Below, in pieces: positions 8,566 to 18,906 of a stretch of DNA of 64,000 bases (position 1 is the stretch's first letter; every line of letters begins with the position of its first letter). The stretch comes from JAFECT01 sp963838235 (GTDB lineage: Bacteria > Pseudomonadota > Alphaproteobacteria > Caulobacterales > Caulobacteraceae): contig CAWIQJ010000001.1 in the NCBI GenBank assembly GCA_963838235.1, positions 124,001 to 188,000 of the forward strand, read 5' to 3'. The notes under the pieces were generated by a model, which ran no database searches, was not told where the DNA came from, and saw only the letters and a list, made by a program, of their open reading frames with translations. A program made the translations under genes and the position numbers.

Positions 8566-9014
8566 GCGACATCCCCACCGCCGGCCGGTTCGAGGGACGC
8601 GAGCATCTGTTGCCCGTGCGCGTCTACTACGAGGACACCGACTTCACCGGCCTGGTCTATCACGCCAACTACCTGCGCTATTTCGAGCGGGGCCGGTCGG
8701 ACTTCCTCAGGCTGGCGACGGTCGGTCACGCCGAGCTGCTCGACCGCGACGATCCGCTGGCCTTCGTGGTGGTGCGCATGACCATCGACTTCAAGAAAGG
8801 CGCGCGGATCGACGACGCGCTGCTGGTGCGCACCACCTATGACGCGGTGCGCGGCGCGCGGCTTTCCATCAGCCAGACCATCGAGCGGAACGGCGATATC
8901 CTGTGCGCCGCCGAGGTCGAGGCGGCCTGCATAGACCTGACCGGCAAGCCCCGCCGGCCGCCCAAGGCCCTGGCGGAGGGCCTCTCTCCGTGGTTGAAAC
9001 CGCTCGCGCCCTAA
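8562..9014 (+). CDS. ybgC: Tol-Pal associated acyl-CoA thioesterase YbgC
   Basis: A hot-dog-fold thioesterase of 150 residues that hydrolyses acyl-CoA, classically the first gene of tol-pal operons. The hallmark LPVRVYYEDTDFTGLVYHANY includes the catalytic Asp, followed by LRYFERGRSDFLR. The ATG at 8562 overlaps the preceding stop (ATGA) and places the conserved motif at the usual distance. Five Tol-Pal genes follow immediately. Confidence 0.94.
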   Translation: MSDIPTAGRFEGREHLLPVRVYYEDTDFTGLVYHANYLRYFERGRSDFLRLATVGHAELLDRDDPLAFVVVRMTIDFKKGARIDDALLVRTTYDAVRGARLSISQTIERNGDILCAAEVEAACIDLTGKPRRPPKALAEGLSPWLKPLAP

Positions 9015-9082
9015 ATTCGACATGGGATTTCTATGAGTATCCGGGCGCGCGCCGGGCGCAGCTGTAAACTCTGGAGCGACTG

Positions 9083-9769
9083 ATGGGGCAGGGGTTTGAT
9101 CCCGACGCCTTGAACATTGTCCACCTGTTCCTGAAGGCGGACTGGGTGGTCAAGGCGGTGATGATAGGCTTGGCGCTGGCCTCGCTGTGGTCCTGGGCGG
9201 TGATCCTGGACAAGCTGTTCCGCTTTTCGGCGATCAACCGCCAGGCCGACGCCTTCGAGGACGCCGCCAATTCCGGTCGCTCGCTCGAGGACCTGGCCGC
9301 CCAGGCCGGCGATCAGCCGAAACAGGCGCTGCCGGCCATGCTGGTCGCGGCGCTGAAGGACTGGCGCGGGCGCGGGCCGGGCGGCGACGCGGGCCTGCTG
9401 CTCGCCCGCATCGACCGCGTGCTCGACGCGGTGATCGCGCGCGAGACGCGGCGCATCGAGGAGGGGCTGGGCCTGCTCGCGGTGGTCGCCACCTCGTCGC
9501 CGTTCATCGGCCTGTTCGGCACGGTGTGGGGCATCATGAACGCATTCCATGCGATCGCGCAGCAGCACAACACCAACCTCGCCACCGTCGCGCCGGCGAT
9601 TTCGGAAGCGCTGTTCTGTACCGCGCTGGGTCTCGCCGCCGCGATCCCGGCCTATATCGGCTACAACAAGTTCTCCATCGACGCGTCGAAGTACACAGGG
9701 CGGCTGGAATCCTTCGCCGACGATCTGAGTTCGTCGATCGCGCGCCGTCTCGCCGACAAGGCGGCCTGA
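9083..9769 (+). CDS. tolQ: Tol-Pal system proton channel subunit TolQ
   Basis: A 228-residue MotA/ExbB-family inner-membrane protein. TM1 lies at residues about 20-40 (VVKAVMIGLALASLWSWAVI); TM2 and TM3 flank VVATSSPFIGLFGTVWGIMN and AISEALFCTALGLAAAIPAY. With TolR it uses the proton gradient to energise TolA during envelope constriction. It is followed 3 nt later by tolR. Confidence 0.97.
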   Translation: MGQGFDPDALNIVHLFLKADWVVKAVMIGLALASLWSWAVILDKLFRFSAINRQADAFEDAANSGRSLEDLAAQAGDQPKQALPAMLVAALKDWRGRGPGGDAGLLLARIDRVLDAVIARETRRIEEGLGLLAVVATSSPFIGLFGTVWGIMNAFHAIAQQHNTNLATVAPAISEALFCTALGLAAAIPAYIGYNKFSIDASKYTGRLESFADDLSSSIARRLADKAA

Positions 9770-9772
9770 GCC

Positions 9773-10276
9773 ATGGCCTTCTCAGCCGCCGCGGGCGGAC
9801 GCCAGGGCCGCCGACGTCGCCGGGGTCGCGAGCGCCAGACGCTGTCGGAGATCAACGTCACGCCGCTGGTCGACGTGATGCTGGTGCTGCTCATCATCTT
9901 CATGATCTCGGCGCCGCTGCTCACTGCCGGGGTGCAGGTAGACCTGCCCAAGACCGAGGCCGGCGCCGTCGACGATCAGAACGAGCCGATCACGCTCACC
10001 ATCCGTCGCGACGGATCGATCTATATCCAGGACACGCCGATCGTGTACGAAAGTCTCGGCCCGCGGCTCGACGCCATGGCGGCGGGCTCGCACGACAAGC
10101 CGATCTTCGTGCGCGCTGACGGCGGCGCGCCGTACGCGGACGTGGCGCGGGTGATGGCCAAGCTGCAGGTCTCGGGCTTCACCAAGATCAACCTGATCAC
10201 CGACACCGACGCCGCGTCGAAACCGACACCCGCCGACAACACGGCCGACACCGACAAGATTGGCGCAAAGCCCTGA
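9773..10276 (+). CDS. tolR: Tol-Pal system protein TolR
   Basis: An ExbD/TolR-family subunit of 167 residues. After a basic cytoplasmic N terminus (RQGRRRRRGRERQ) the single TM helix contains the proton-carrying Asp in INVTPLVDVMLVLLIIFM, followed by the periplasmic domain. The C-terminal tail is Asp/Thr-rich. It overlaps neither neighbour but is tightly spaced between tolQ and tolA. Confidence 0.96.
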   Translation: MAFSAAAGGRQGRRRRRGRERQTLSEINVTPLVDVMLVLLIIFMISAPLLTAGVQVDLPKTEAGAVDDQNEPITLTIRRDGSIYIQDTPIVYESLGPRLDAMAAGSHDKPIFVRADGGAPYADVARVMAKLQVSGFTKINLITDTDAASKPTPADNTADTDKIGAKP

Positions 10277-10280
10277 GGCC

Positions 10281-11063
10281 ATGGAGCAGTCCAAGGTCCC
10301 CGCCTGGCTCGGTTCGCTCCTGCTCCACATCGGCGTGGTGCTGGCGCTGATCTATGTCAGCTTCGGACCGAAACTGCCCCCGCCCGTGAGCGGCGTGCCG
10401 GTGACCCTGGTGAGCAACGGGCCGCCCGCGTCCGTCCAACCCGAGCCGCAAGTCGCGCCGCAGGAAACCGCGCCGCCCGCTGCGCCGGAACCGGCGCCCG
10501 CGCCACCGACACCGGCGCCGCCCACGCCGGCGCCGCCGAAGCCGACGCCCAAGCCGCAACCGACGCCCCCGGCGCCCGCGCCCTCGAAAGCGGGCAAGAC
10601 CAAGCCGACCCCGCAGAAGCCGTCGCAGGCTTCGTCACAGCCCTTCGATCCCAGCGCCGCCGCTCAGCGGGACTTCGGCCATGCGCCGTCACCGCCGCGC
10701 CGATCTTTGCCGACAGGTCCGTCCGCGGGCCCGGCCAGGTTCAACCCGACGGCCGCCCAAGCCGGCGTGGCGCTGAAGGGGCTGACCGACAAGATGAGCC
10801 GCTTGTGGGTGTTCGACTGCTCGATCCAGGGCAACAAGGACGCGGTGATCCCGATCCACTTCGTGATCGGACCGAACGGCCGCTTCTCGGAGGGCCCCAC
10901 GGTGGTCAGCGGCGGATCGTCCCTGTTCGCGGGCGCCGGACCCAGTGCGGTCCGGGCGCTGAAGGCCGGTCAGCCCTACACCACCGAGGAAGTCCCGCCC
11001 GAATATCGAAACCAGGCCCTCACCTTGAACTTCCAGGCGAAGGACGCATGCGCGCACCGCTGA
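10281..11063 (+). CDS. tolA: Cell envelope integrity protein TolA
   Basis: A 260-residue TolA with an N-terminal TM anchor (WLGSLLLHIGVVLALIYVSF), a long Pro/Ala/Lys-rich periplasmic spacer with PAPPTP-like repeats (residues about 55-120), and a C-terminal TolA/TonB-like domain holding VFDCSIQGNKDAVIPIHFVI. The ATG at 10281 is chosen over an in-frame TTG at 10260 inside tolR. Two Cys (VFDC, KDAC) may form a disulfide. The spacer is shorter than in enterobacterial TolA and proline-based, usual for alphaproteobacteria. Confidence 0.92.
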   Translation: MEQSKVPAWLGSLLLHIGVVLALIYVSFGPKLPPPVSGVPVTLVSNGPPASVQPEPQVAPQETAPPAAPEPAPAPPTPAPPTPAPPKPTPKPQPTPPAPAPSKAGKTKPTPQKPSQASSQPFDPSAAAQRDFGHAPSPPRRSLPTGPSAGPARFNPTAAQAGVALKGLTDKMSRLWVFDCSIQGNKDAVIPIHFVIGPNGRFSEGPTVVSGGSSLFAGAGPSAVRALKAGQPYTTEEVPPEYRNQALTLNFQAKDACAHR

Positions 11064-11530
11064 TTTCAGCAGCGCTCGTGTTGGGCCTCGGCGCCGCGAC
11101 CGCGTCTTACGCGTCGGCGGGCGACGTCCCTTTCGATCCGGCGACGGCGGCGAGAAAAGCCGGGCCACCCAGGGCGCAGGCCGCGCCGCCGGCCCTGAAG
11201 CTTTTCGTCGACAAGATGGCGCGCCTCTGGTCGTTCGACTGCGCGTTTCCCGGCAATCGCGACGCCGTGGTCCCGATCCGCTTCGTCATCGGTCCGGATG
11301 GGCGCTTTACCGACGGTCCGACGATCGTGGGCGCCGCGTCGCCACCCGACGAGCACAGTGCGGCCGCGGCGGCAGTCCGCGCGTTGAAGGGTGGGGAACC
11401 CTATTCCGCCGATGAAGTCGCGCCCGGGTACCGAAAACAGAAAATTACAATAAATTTCAGGACCAAGTATGCTTGCTCGGCGCGTCAACCTGCCGAATCT
11501 TCGCCTTCTTCGGTCCCCAGAAAGCCGTAA
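11048..11530 (+). CDS. Secreted TolA C-terminal-domain paralogue
   Basis: A 160-residue protein whose residues about 45-145 closely resemble the TolA C-terminal domain just upstream: LFVDKMARLWSFDCAFPGNR against LTDKMSRLWVFDCSIQGNKD, then VVPIRFVIGPDGRFTDGPTI and the paired C-terminal Cys (KYAC). It lacks the TM anchor and spacer and instead starts with a signal peptide (MRAPLISAALVLGLGAATAS), so it should be a free periplasmic domain. The ATG at 11048 overlaps the end of tolA. It is most likely a local duplication; it may modulate TolA contacts with Pal or TolB. Confidence 0.75.
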   Translation: MRAPLISAALVLGLGAATASYASAGDVPFDPATAARKAGPPRAQAAPPALKLFVDKMARLWSFDCAFPGNRDAVVPIRFVIGPDGRFTDGPTIVGAASPPDEHSAAAAAVRALKGGEPYSADEVAPGYRKQKITINFRTKYACSARQPAESSPSSVPRKP

Positions 11531-11572
11531 CCGGCTATAGTGACCAAGCTGAAGCTTAAGGACCTGCCCGCC

Positions 11573-12874
11573 ATGCGCCTTCGCATCCTGTTCGTTGCCC
11601 TGGCCGCCGTGCTGCTCACGGTCGATACGCCGCGCGGCGCGCGGGCCGACATCGTGGTGGATGTGAACCAGGGCACGATCCAGCCCATGCCCATCGCCAT
11701 CGCGCCCTTCGCGGGCGAGCACGGGGCCGAGATCGCCCAGGTGGTTTCGGCCGACCTGGAACGCTCGGGCTATTTCAAGCCGATCGATCCGGCCGCCTAC
11801 ATCGAGAAGAACCTCGACGTGAACGTGCAGCCGCGCTTCGACGACTGGAAGGCGATCAACGCCCAGGCCCTGGTCGACGGCGCCGGCACCATGGACAGCG
11901 ACGGGCGCCTGCGCGTCGCGTTCCGCCTATGGGACATCCCCGGCGTGCAGGAGCTGCGCGACACCTCGACCAGCTACACCACCACGCCGGAGAACTGGCG
12001 CCGCATCGCGCACAAGATCGCCGACAAGATCTTCGAGAAGATCACCGGCCAGAAGGGTTTCTTCGACACCCGCATCGTGTTCGTCGCCGAGAGCGGGCCG
12101 CGCGGCCACCGGGTGAAGCGACTGGCGATCATGGATCAGGACGGAGCCAATCCGCAGTACCTGACCTCAGGCGCGACCCAGGTCTTGACCCCGCACTATT
12201 CCGCCAGCGGACAGGAGGTCACCTACATGACCCTGTCCGACAACCAGACCGAGATTCACCTGTTGAACCTCGAGACCACGCGCTCGGAATCGCTCGGCCA
12301 CGTCAGCGGCCTGGTGTTCTCGCCGCGCTTCTCGCCGGACGGTGAGAAGGTCGCCTTCTCGCTGACCAAGAACGGCAACACCGACATCTGGATGATGGAC
12401 CTGCGCACCCACGCCCAGACGCGCCTGACCACCGATCCCGGCATCGACACCTCGCCGTCCTTCTCGCCGGACGGGCGGCGCATCGTGTTCAACTCCGATC
12501 GTTCGGGATCGCCGCAGATCTATGTGATGAACCTCGACGGTTCGGGCGTACGGCGCATCTCGCAAGGCGGCGGGCGCTACAACACGCCGGTCTGGAGCCC
12601 CACCGGCGACCTGATCGCGTTCACCAAGCAAGAGGGCGGCGGCTTTTCCATCGGCATCATGAACCCCGACGGCGGCGGCGAGAAAATCCTCTCCACCAGC
12701 TATTTCGAAGAGGGCCCGACCTGGGCCCCCAACGGCCGCTACATCATGTTCCACCGCCAGGCCCAGGGCGGCTCGCCGCACCTGTGGATGGTCGATGTGA
12801 CCGGCCGGGTCTCGCGTGCGGCGCCCTACACCCTCGACGCCTCGGACCCCGCCTGGTCGCCCATGCTCCAGTAA
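11573..12874 (+). CDS. tolB: Tol-Pal system beta-propeller protein TolB
   Basis: A 433-residue periplasmic TolB. The signal peptide is MRLRILFVALAAVLLTVDTP up to ARA, followed by the N-terminal D1/D2 domain and a six-bladed WD40-like propeller with repeated FSPDG motifs (FSPRFSPDGEKVAFS, PSFSPDGRRIVFNSDR, WSPTGDLIAF). The ATG at 11573 starts the signal peptide, making it a better start than the GTG at 11540. It contacts Pal and TolA. Confidence 0.96.
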   Translation: MRLRILFVALAAVLLTVDTPRGARADIVVDVNQGTIQPMPIAIAPFAGEHGAEIAQVVSADLERSGYFKPIDPAAYIEKNLDVNVQPRFDDWKAINAQALVDGAGTMDSDGRLRVAFRLWDIPGVQELRDTSTSYTTTPENWRRIAHKIADKIFEKITGQKGFFDTRIVFVAESGPRGHRVKRLAIMDQDGANPQYLTSGATQVLTPHYSASGQEVTYMTLSDNQTEIHLLNLETTRSESLGHVSGLVFSPRFSPDGEKVAFSLTKNGNTDIWMMDLRTHAQTRLTTDPGIDTSPSFSPDGRRIVFNSDRSGSPQIYVMNLDGSGVRRISQGGGRYNTPVWSPTGDLIAFTKQEGGGFSIGIMNPDGGGEKILSTSYFEEGPTWAPNGRYIMFHRQAQGGSPHLWMVDVTGRVSRAAPYTLDASDPAWSPMLQ

Positions 12875-12992
12875 GTCTGACGTAAGCGTTGCGGTACGAC
12901 GCCTGTTGGGTGAATTTGGAACCGCAGGCGGATTTTCGGGGCTTTAGTGCCTTAGAACGTCCGCCGCATCGGACTGGCTCTGTCGATAGGTG

Positions 12993-13553
12993 ATGAGGAT
13001 GATCGCGAACCGGCAAATCATGCGCGCCTGCGTGCTGGCGCTTGCCCTGGCCTCCCTGGCCGCCTGCGCGTCGAAGCCCAAGCCCGCGCCGGCCTCAGGC
13101 CCGGCCTCCAGCGGCGAGGTCTATACCGCCCAGGCCAGCCCCGGCGGCGCGGCTCCGGTGCAGAGCAATCCCGAGGCGCCGGTCCCGGGCTCCGAGCGCG
13201 ACTTCGTCATCAACGCCGGCGACCGCGTCTATTTCGACCTCGACCAGTACGCCGTCCGTCCGGACGCCGCCCCGGTGCTCGAGGCCCAGGCAGCCTGGCT
13301 GAACCGCTACCGTGCGGTCCGCGTCCGGATCGAAGGCAATTGCGACGAGCGCGGCACCCGGGAATACAATTTCGCCCTGGGCGCCCGCCGGGCCCAGTCG
13401 GTGCGGGACTTCCTGGTCAGCCGCGGCGTCGACCCCGCGCGCATCGAGGTGATCTCCTACGGCAAGGAGCGCCCGATCGATCCGGGCTCGGGCGAGGACG
13501 CCTGGGGCCATAACCGCAACGGCCACACCCAGATCACCTCCGGGTCGCGCTGA
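12993..13553 (+). CDS. pal: Peptidoglycan-associated lipoprotein Pal
   Basis: An outer-membrane lipoprotein that tethers to peptidoglycan. The signal region ends in LASLAACASK, with the lipobox LAAC. A Pro/Ala linker precedes the OmpA-like domain with VYFDLDQYAVRPDAAPVLEA, IEGNCDERGTREYN and ALGARRAQSVRDFLVSRGV, covering the peptidoglycan-binding Asp and Arg. Several close starts exist (GTG 12990, ATG 12993, ATG 12999, ATG 13020); 12993 is provisional. It follows tolB by about 120 nt and may have its own promoter. Confidence 0.95.
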   Translation: MRMIANRQIMRACVLALALASLAACASKPKPAPASGPASSGEVYTAQASPGGAAPVQSNPEAPVPGSERDFVINAGDRVYFDLDQYAVRPDAAPVLEAQAAWLNRYRAVRVRIEGNCDERGTREYNFALGARRAQSVRDFLVSRGVDPARIEVISYGKERPIDPGSGEDAWGHNRNGHTQITSGSR

Positions 13554-13576
13554 TCCTGCTGGGATGGGATTTCAGG

Positions 13577-13607
13577 CCCCGCGACGGGAGATCGTCGCGG
13601 GGTCTTT
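13577..13607 (+). terminator. Possible rho-independent terminator after pal
   Basis: A 9-bp perfect stem, CCCCGCGAC (13577-13585) with GTCGCGGGG (13594-13602), and an 8-nt loop, followed by TCTTT. The U-run is short, so it may only attenuate transcription into cpoB. Confidence 0.5.
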
Positions 13608-13660
13608 CCATGCGTGGGCGCACGCCGCATTGTGGCCGAGATGGCGTGGATGGTGAGGCC

Positions 13661-14614
13661 ATGATCGCAAAGCGTGTTTTTCCGGCCGTCCTGGCGGCGG
13701 CCCTGCTGGTGTCTGTGACCGCCTCGGCCCAGAACTATCCGGTGGACCCGCCGCAGGGCGAAGCCGCGCCCCAGTCCGGCCCCCCCTCCCAGCCCCAGGG
13801 CGTGGAGTGGGACAAGAAGCGGCTGGACCGTCTGGAGCGGTCGGTGGAGCGGCTGGAAAACACCATCGCCCACATGAGGCCCGACAAGGCCCCGCCGAAC
13901 CTGGTCGAGCCCGACCCGGAAGTGGTGGCGCTGGAGGCGCGCGCCGACGAACTCACTTCGCGCATCGGCGACCTGGAATCGGCGCTGCGCAAGATCAACG
14001 GCGACCTCGACACCGCCAACCTCGAGCTCGACCGCAGCCACAAGGCCGAGGCCGAAACCCGCGCCGCCAACGACGCGCTGACCGCGCGCGTGACCGCGCT
14101 GGAAGGCAAGATCGCCGATATCGAAAAAGCCCAAGCCGCCGCAGCCGCGGCGGCTGCGGCGCCGGCCGCCGCCGACGGTTCGGCCGGCGCCCCGGGCGGA
14201 TCGCAGGGCGGCGCGCCCACGGGCGATTCCGCCGCGGAATTTCACAGCGCCATGGCGTTGATGACCAACGGCGATTACGCCGGCGCGTCGCAGGCCTTCG
14301 CCGCCTTCGTGGCCAAGTGGCCGGGCGCGCCCGAGACGCCCGAGGCGCACTATCGTCTCGCGGAGACCTACTATGTGCGCGACGACCAGCCGAACTCGGC
14401 GCTGGAATACGCCGCGTCGCTGAAGGACTGGCCGCACGCGAAATGGGCGCCGGACGCGACGGTGAAACTGGCCCAGGCCTTCTCCAACCTTGGCCACGAC
14501 AAGGACGCCTGCGCCACCTTGGGCGAGTTCGATCGCCGCTACGCTAAGGACGCCACCGCCTCGGTGAAGTCGCGCGCCGTGTCGCTGAAGACTAAGGCCA
14601 AGTGCGGGCGCTGA
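13661..14614 (+). CDS. cpoB: Tol-Pal system protein CpoB (YbgF)
   Basis: A 317-residue periplasmic protein that coordinates peptidoglycan synthesis with Tol-driven constriction. A signal peptide (MIAKRVFPAVLAAALLVSVT) is followed by a coiled-coil trimerisation region (about residues 45-150, LDRLERSVERLENTI onward), an Ala/Gly linker, and C-terminal TPR repeats starting AEFHSAMALMTNGDYAGASQ. The ATG at 13661 begins the signal peptide. Its 3' end overlaps tilS by 13 nt. Confidence 0.93.
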   Translation: MIAKRVFPAVLAAALLVSVTASAQNYPVDPPQGEAAPQSGPPSQPQGVEWDKKRLDRLERSVERLENTIAHMRPDKAPPNLVEPDPEVVALEARADELTSRIGDLESALRKINGDLDTANLELDRSHKAEAETRAANDALTARVTALEGKIADIEKAQAAAAAAAAAPAAADGSAGAPGGSQGGAPTGDSAAEFHSAMALMTNGDYAGASQAFAAFVAKWPGAPETPEAHYRLAETYYVRDDQPNSALEYAASLKDWPHAKWAPDATVKLAQAFSNLGHDKDACATLGEFDRRYAKDATASVKSRAVSLKTKAKCGR

Positions 14615-15891
14615 TCGCCGAACGCGTACTGAGACCCGACTCGGACCTGGAAGCCCGCGTCGGGGCGATCCTCGACCGCCGCTTAAGCCGCAACACCGAT
14701 GCGCCGGTTGCGCTGGCTCTGTCCGGCGGCGGTGACTCGGTCGCGCTGCTGGCGCTGGCGGCAGACTGGGCGAAGACGAACGGTCGCAAACTCTTCGCGC
14801 TCACCGTTGATCACGGCCTGCAAGCCGACAGTCCGAGATGGACCACGGTCGCGCGCGACGCCGCGTCGCGCGTGGGCGCCGAGTGGCGCGGTCTCGTCTG
14901 GGACGGCGTCAAGCCCGCGACTGGCCTGCCCGCCGCCGCGCGCGCCGCGCGCCATGCGTTGATCGCCGATGCGGCGCGTGAGGCCGGCGCTGCGGTGGTT
15001 CTGTTCGGGCACACGCGCGACGACGTGCGCGAGGCGGATCGGATGCGCGAGGAAGGCTCGACGCTCGGCCATGTGCGTGAATGGTCGCCGTCGCCGGCGT
15101 GGCCGGAAGGACGCGAGGTGTTCGTGCTCCGCCCGCTTCTGCAGACGAGCCGCGCGGCGTTGCGCGATCATCTCCGCGCGCGCGGTCTCGACTGGATCGA
15201 AGACCCGGCCAACACTGACCTCCGCTACGCCCGCAGCCGCGCCCGCGCGGCGCTTGCCGCGGCCGACGCCGTCGAACCGTCGAACGAGCCCGACCCTGCC
15301 GTGAAGCGCGCGGCCCAGGCCGCCCGGTTCGATGCGGCCGGGGTGATTGTCTGGCCGAGGTCGCTTGCCGCGCCCCGCGCCTTCCTGGCCGCGGCTCTGC
15401 TCTCAGCCTCCGGCGGGATCCGGCCGCCCCGCGGGGATCAGCTCGACCGCCTGGCCGCCCGGCTGCAGGCCGGCGAGGTCTTCGCCGCCGCCCTCTGCGG
15501 AGCGCGGCTCGAGGCGGACGCGGCCGAGGTGCGGGTCATGCGCGACGCAGGCGAGACGGCCCGGGGCGGCCTGGCCCCGGTCAGGCTGAGCCCCGGCCGG
15601 GCGTCGATCTGGGACGGCCGGTTCGAGGTCGTGTCCGGCGACGCCGGCGAAATCCGCCTGCTGAAGGGCCTGGCGCGCGCCCTGACGCGTCCGGAACGCA
15701 AGGAAATTCTGAGGTTTGCGCCGCGCGCCCGGCCGGCCCTGCCGGTGCTGATCGCAGGCCCGGGAGCAAGCCCCGTTCTTGCAGCGAAGGTCGCGCGCGT
15801 CCGCGTCCTGGCGGGCCCCCGGCTCAGGGCCGCCTGCGGCGTCGTCGCGCACGAGGAGGAGATCGCGCTCAGCCGCGTGGCGCCAGCCTGA
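14602..15891 (+). CDS. tilS: tRNA(Ile)-lysidine synthase TilS
   Basis: Modifies C34 of the CAU-anticodon tRNA-Ile to lysidine. The 429-residue protein has the PP-loop SGGGDSVALL at residues 41-50, the conserved LTVDHGLQADS, and FGHTRDD in place of the usual GHHxDDxxET, here followed by a diverged VREADR. LDWIEDPANTDLRYARSRAR is typical. The GTG start lies within the cpoB 3' end. The gene is intact. Confidence 0.93.
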   Translation: MRALIAERVLRPDSDLEARVGAILDRRLSRNTDAPVALALSGGGDSVALLALAADWAKTNGRKLFALTVDHGLQADSPRWTTVARDAASRVGAEWRGLVWDGVKPATGLPAAARAARHALIADAAREAGAAVVLFGHTRDDVREADRMREEGSTLGHVREWSPSPAWPEGREVFVLRPLLQTSRAALRDHLRARGLDWIEDPANTDLRYARSRARAALAAADAVEPSNEPDPAVKRAAQAARFDAAGVIVWPRSLAAPRAFLAAALLSASGGIRPPRGDQLDRLAARLQAGEVFAAALCGARLEADAAEVRVMRDAGETARGGLAPVRLSPGRASIWDGRFEVVSGDAGEIRLLKGLARALTRPERKEILRFAPRARPALPVLIAGPGASPVLAAKVARVRVLAGPRLRAACGVVAHEEEIALSRVAPA

Positions 15892-15947
15892 TCGCTTCCC
15901 TATGTTGAGCCCCAGGCGTCTCCCTACGCCCATCGGTCGAGGACGGA

Positions 15948-17866
<1,919 letters not shown>

Positions 17867-17870
<4 letters not shown>

Positions 17871-18085
17871 GCGACGACGCCGAGTGCTGGCGGTGTCCCC
17901 TGCTCGGCAAAGAAATCGGCGAGGGCGCGTGCATGGATATTTCCGCGCACGCGCTTCGCTTTTTCAACCTGACCGAGGATGACTTTCTCATCGGCGTCCT
18001 GGGCGAACGCCGGTTCGATCGGGATGCCTTGGGGGCGGTTTGCGGCAGCTGCGAGAATCTTCGATGGGGCGCAGTCAACCTCTGA
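17867..18085 (+). CDS. Small Cys-rich protein, putative zinc ribbon
   Basis: Not recognised. The 72 residues contain CWRC near the N terminus, a single Cys in EGACMDI, and CGSC near the C terminus; the two CxxC pairs could bind zinc. The start is a TTG overlapping the ftsH stop, plausible for coupled translation but without an obvious Shine-Dalgarno. The 3' end overlaps the folP start. The tight packing argues for a real gene. Confidence 0.55.
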
Positions 18086-18873
18086 TCATGGGGGTGGTGA
18101 ACGTCACCCCCGACAGCTTCTCCGACGGCGGCCGCTTCTTCGATGAGGCGGCCGCGGTTGCGCAGGGGCTGAAGCTCGCGGCCGAGGGCGCGGACATTCT
18201 CGATGTGGGCGGCGAGAGCACGCGGCCGGGCGCCGAGCCGGTGAGCGAGGCTGACGAGATCGCGCGCGTGGTTCCGGCGATCGAGCAGTTGCGCGCAGGC
18301 TGCGCCACCGAAATCTCCATCGACACCATGAAACCGGGCGTCGCGCGCGCGGCGATGGCGGCCGGCGCCACGATCTGGAACGATGTGACGGCGCTTAAGG
18401 GCGATGCATCCAGCGCGCGTGTCGCGGCCGAACTCGCCTGCGGCGTGATCCTCATGCACATGCAGGGCGAGCCGCGCACCATGCAGGCGGACCCGCGCTA
18501 CGACGACGTGGTGCAAGAGGTCGGCGACGAACTTGTGGCGCGCGCGGAGGCGGCGATGGCGGCCGGCGTGGCGCGCGAAAAGATCTGGCTCGACCCCGGC
18601 ATCGGCTTCGGCAAGACGCTGGCGCACAATCTGGCGCTCCTGAAACATCTCGACGCGCTCGCGGCGCGCGGTTTCCCGGTGGTGCTGGGCGTCAGCCGCA
18701 AGCGTTTTCTGAAGGCGATCGATCCGAAAGCGGTGAGCGCCGACGACCGCCTCGGCGGTTCATTGGCCGCGGCCCTGTGGGGCGCGTCGCTCGGCGCCCA
18801 CGTTCTGCGCGTCCACGACGTGCGCGAGACGGCGCAGGCGTTGGCGGTGATGGGGCGGATCGTCGATAGTTGA
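18064..18873 (+). CDS. folP: Dihydropteroate synthase
   Basis: Condenses 6-hydroxymethyl-dihydropterin pyrophosphate with pABA in folate synthesis; the sulfonamide target. The 269-residue protein has MGVVNVTPDSFSDGGRF, ILDVGGESTRPGAEPV, the EISIDTMKPGVARAA strand, IWNDVTALKGD and WLDPGIGFGKTLAHN. The ATG at 18064 fits the conserved N terminus better than 18040. In related genomes glmM often follows; here the next gene is the large leftward helicase gene. Confidence 0.96.
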   Translation: MGRSQPLIMGVVNVTPDSFSDGGRFFDEAAAVAQGLKLAAEGADILDVGGESTRPGAEPVSEADEIARVVPAIEQLRAGCATEISIDTMKPGVARAAMAAGATIWNDVTALKGDASSARVAAELACGVILMHMQGEPRTMQADPRYDDVVQEVGDELVARAEAAMAAGVAREKIWLDPGIGFGKTLAHNLALLKHLDALAARGFPVVLGVSRKRFLKAIDPKAVSADDRLGGSLAAALWGASLGAHVLRVHDVRETAQALAVMGRIVDS

Positions 18874-18906
18874 GGCGACAAATTCCCCCGCTATCAGCCA
18901 CATGGC

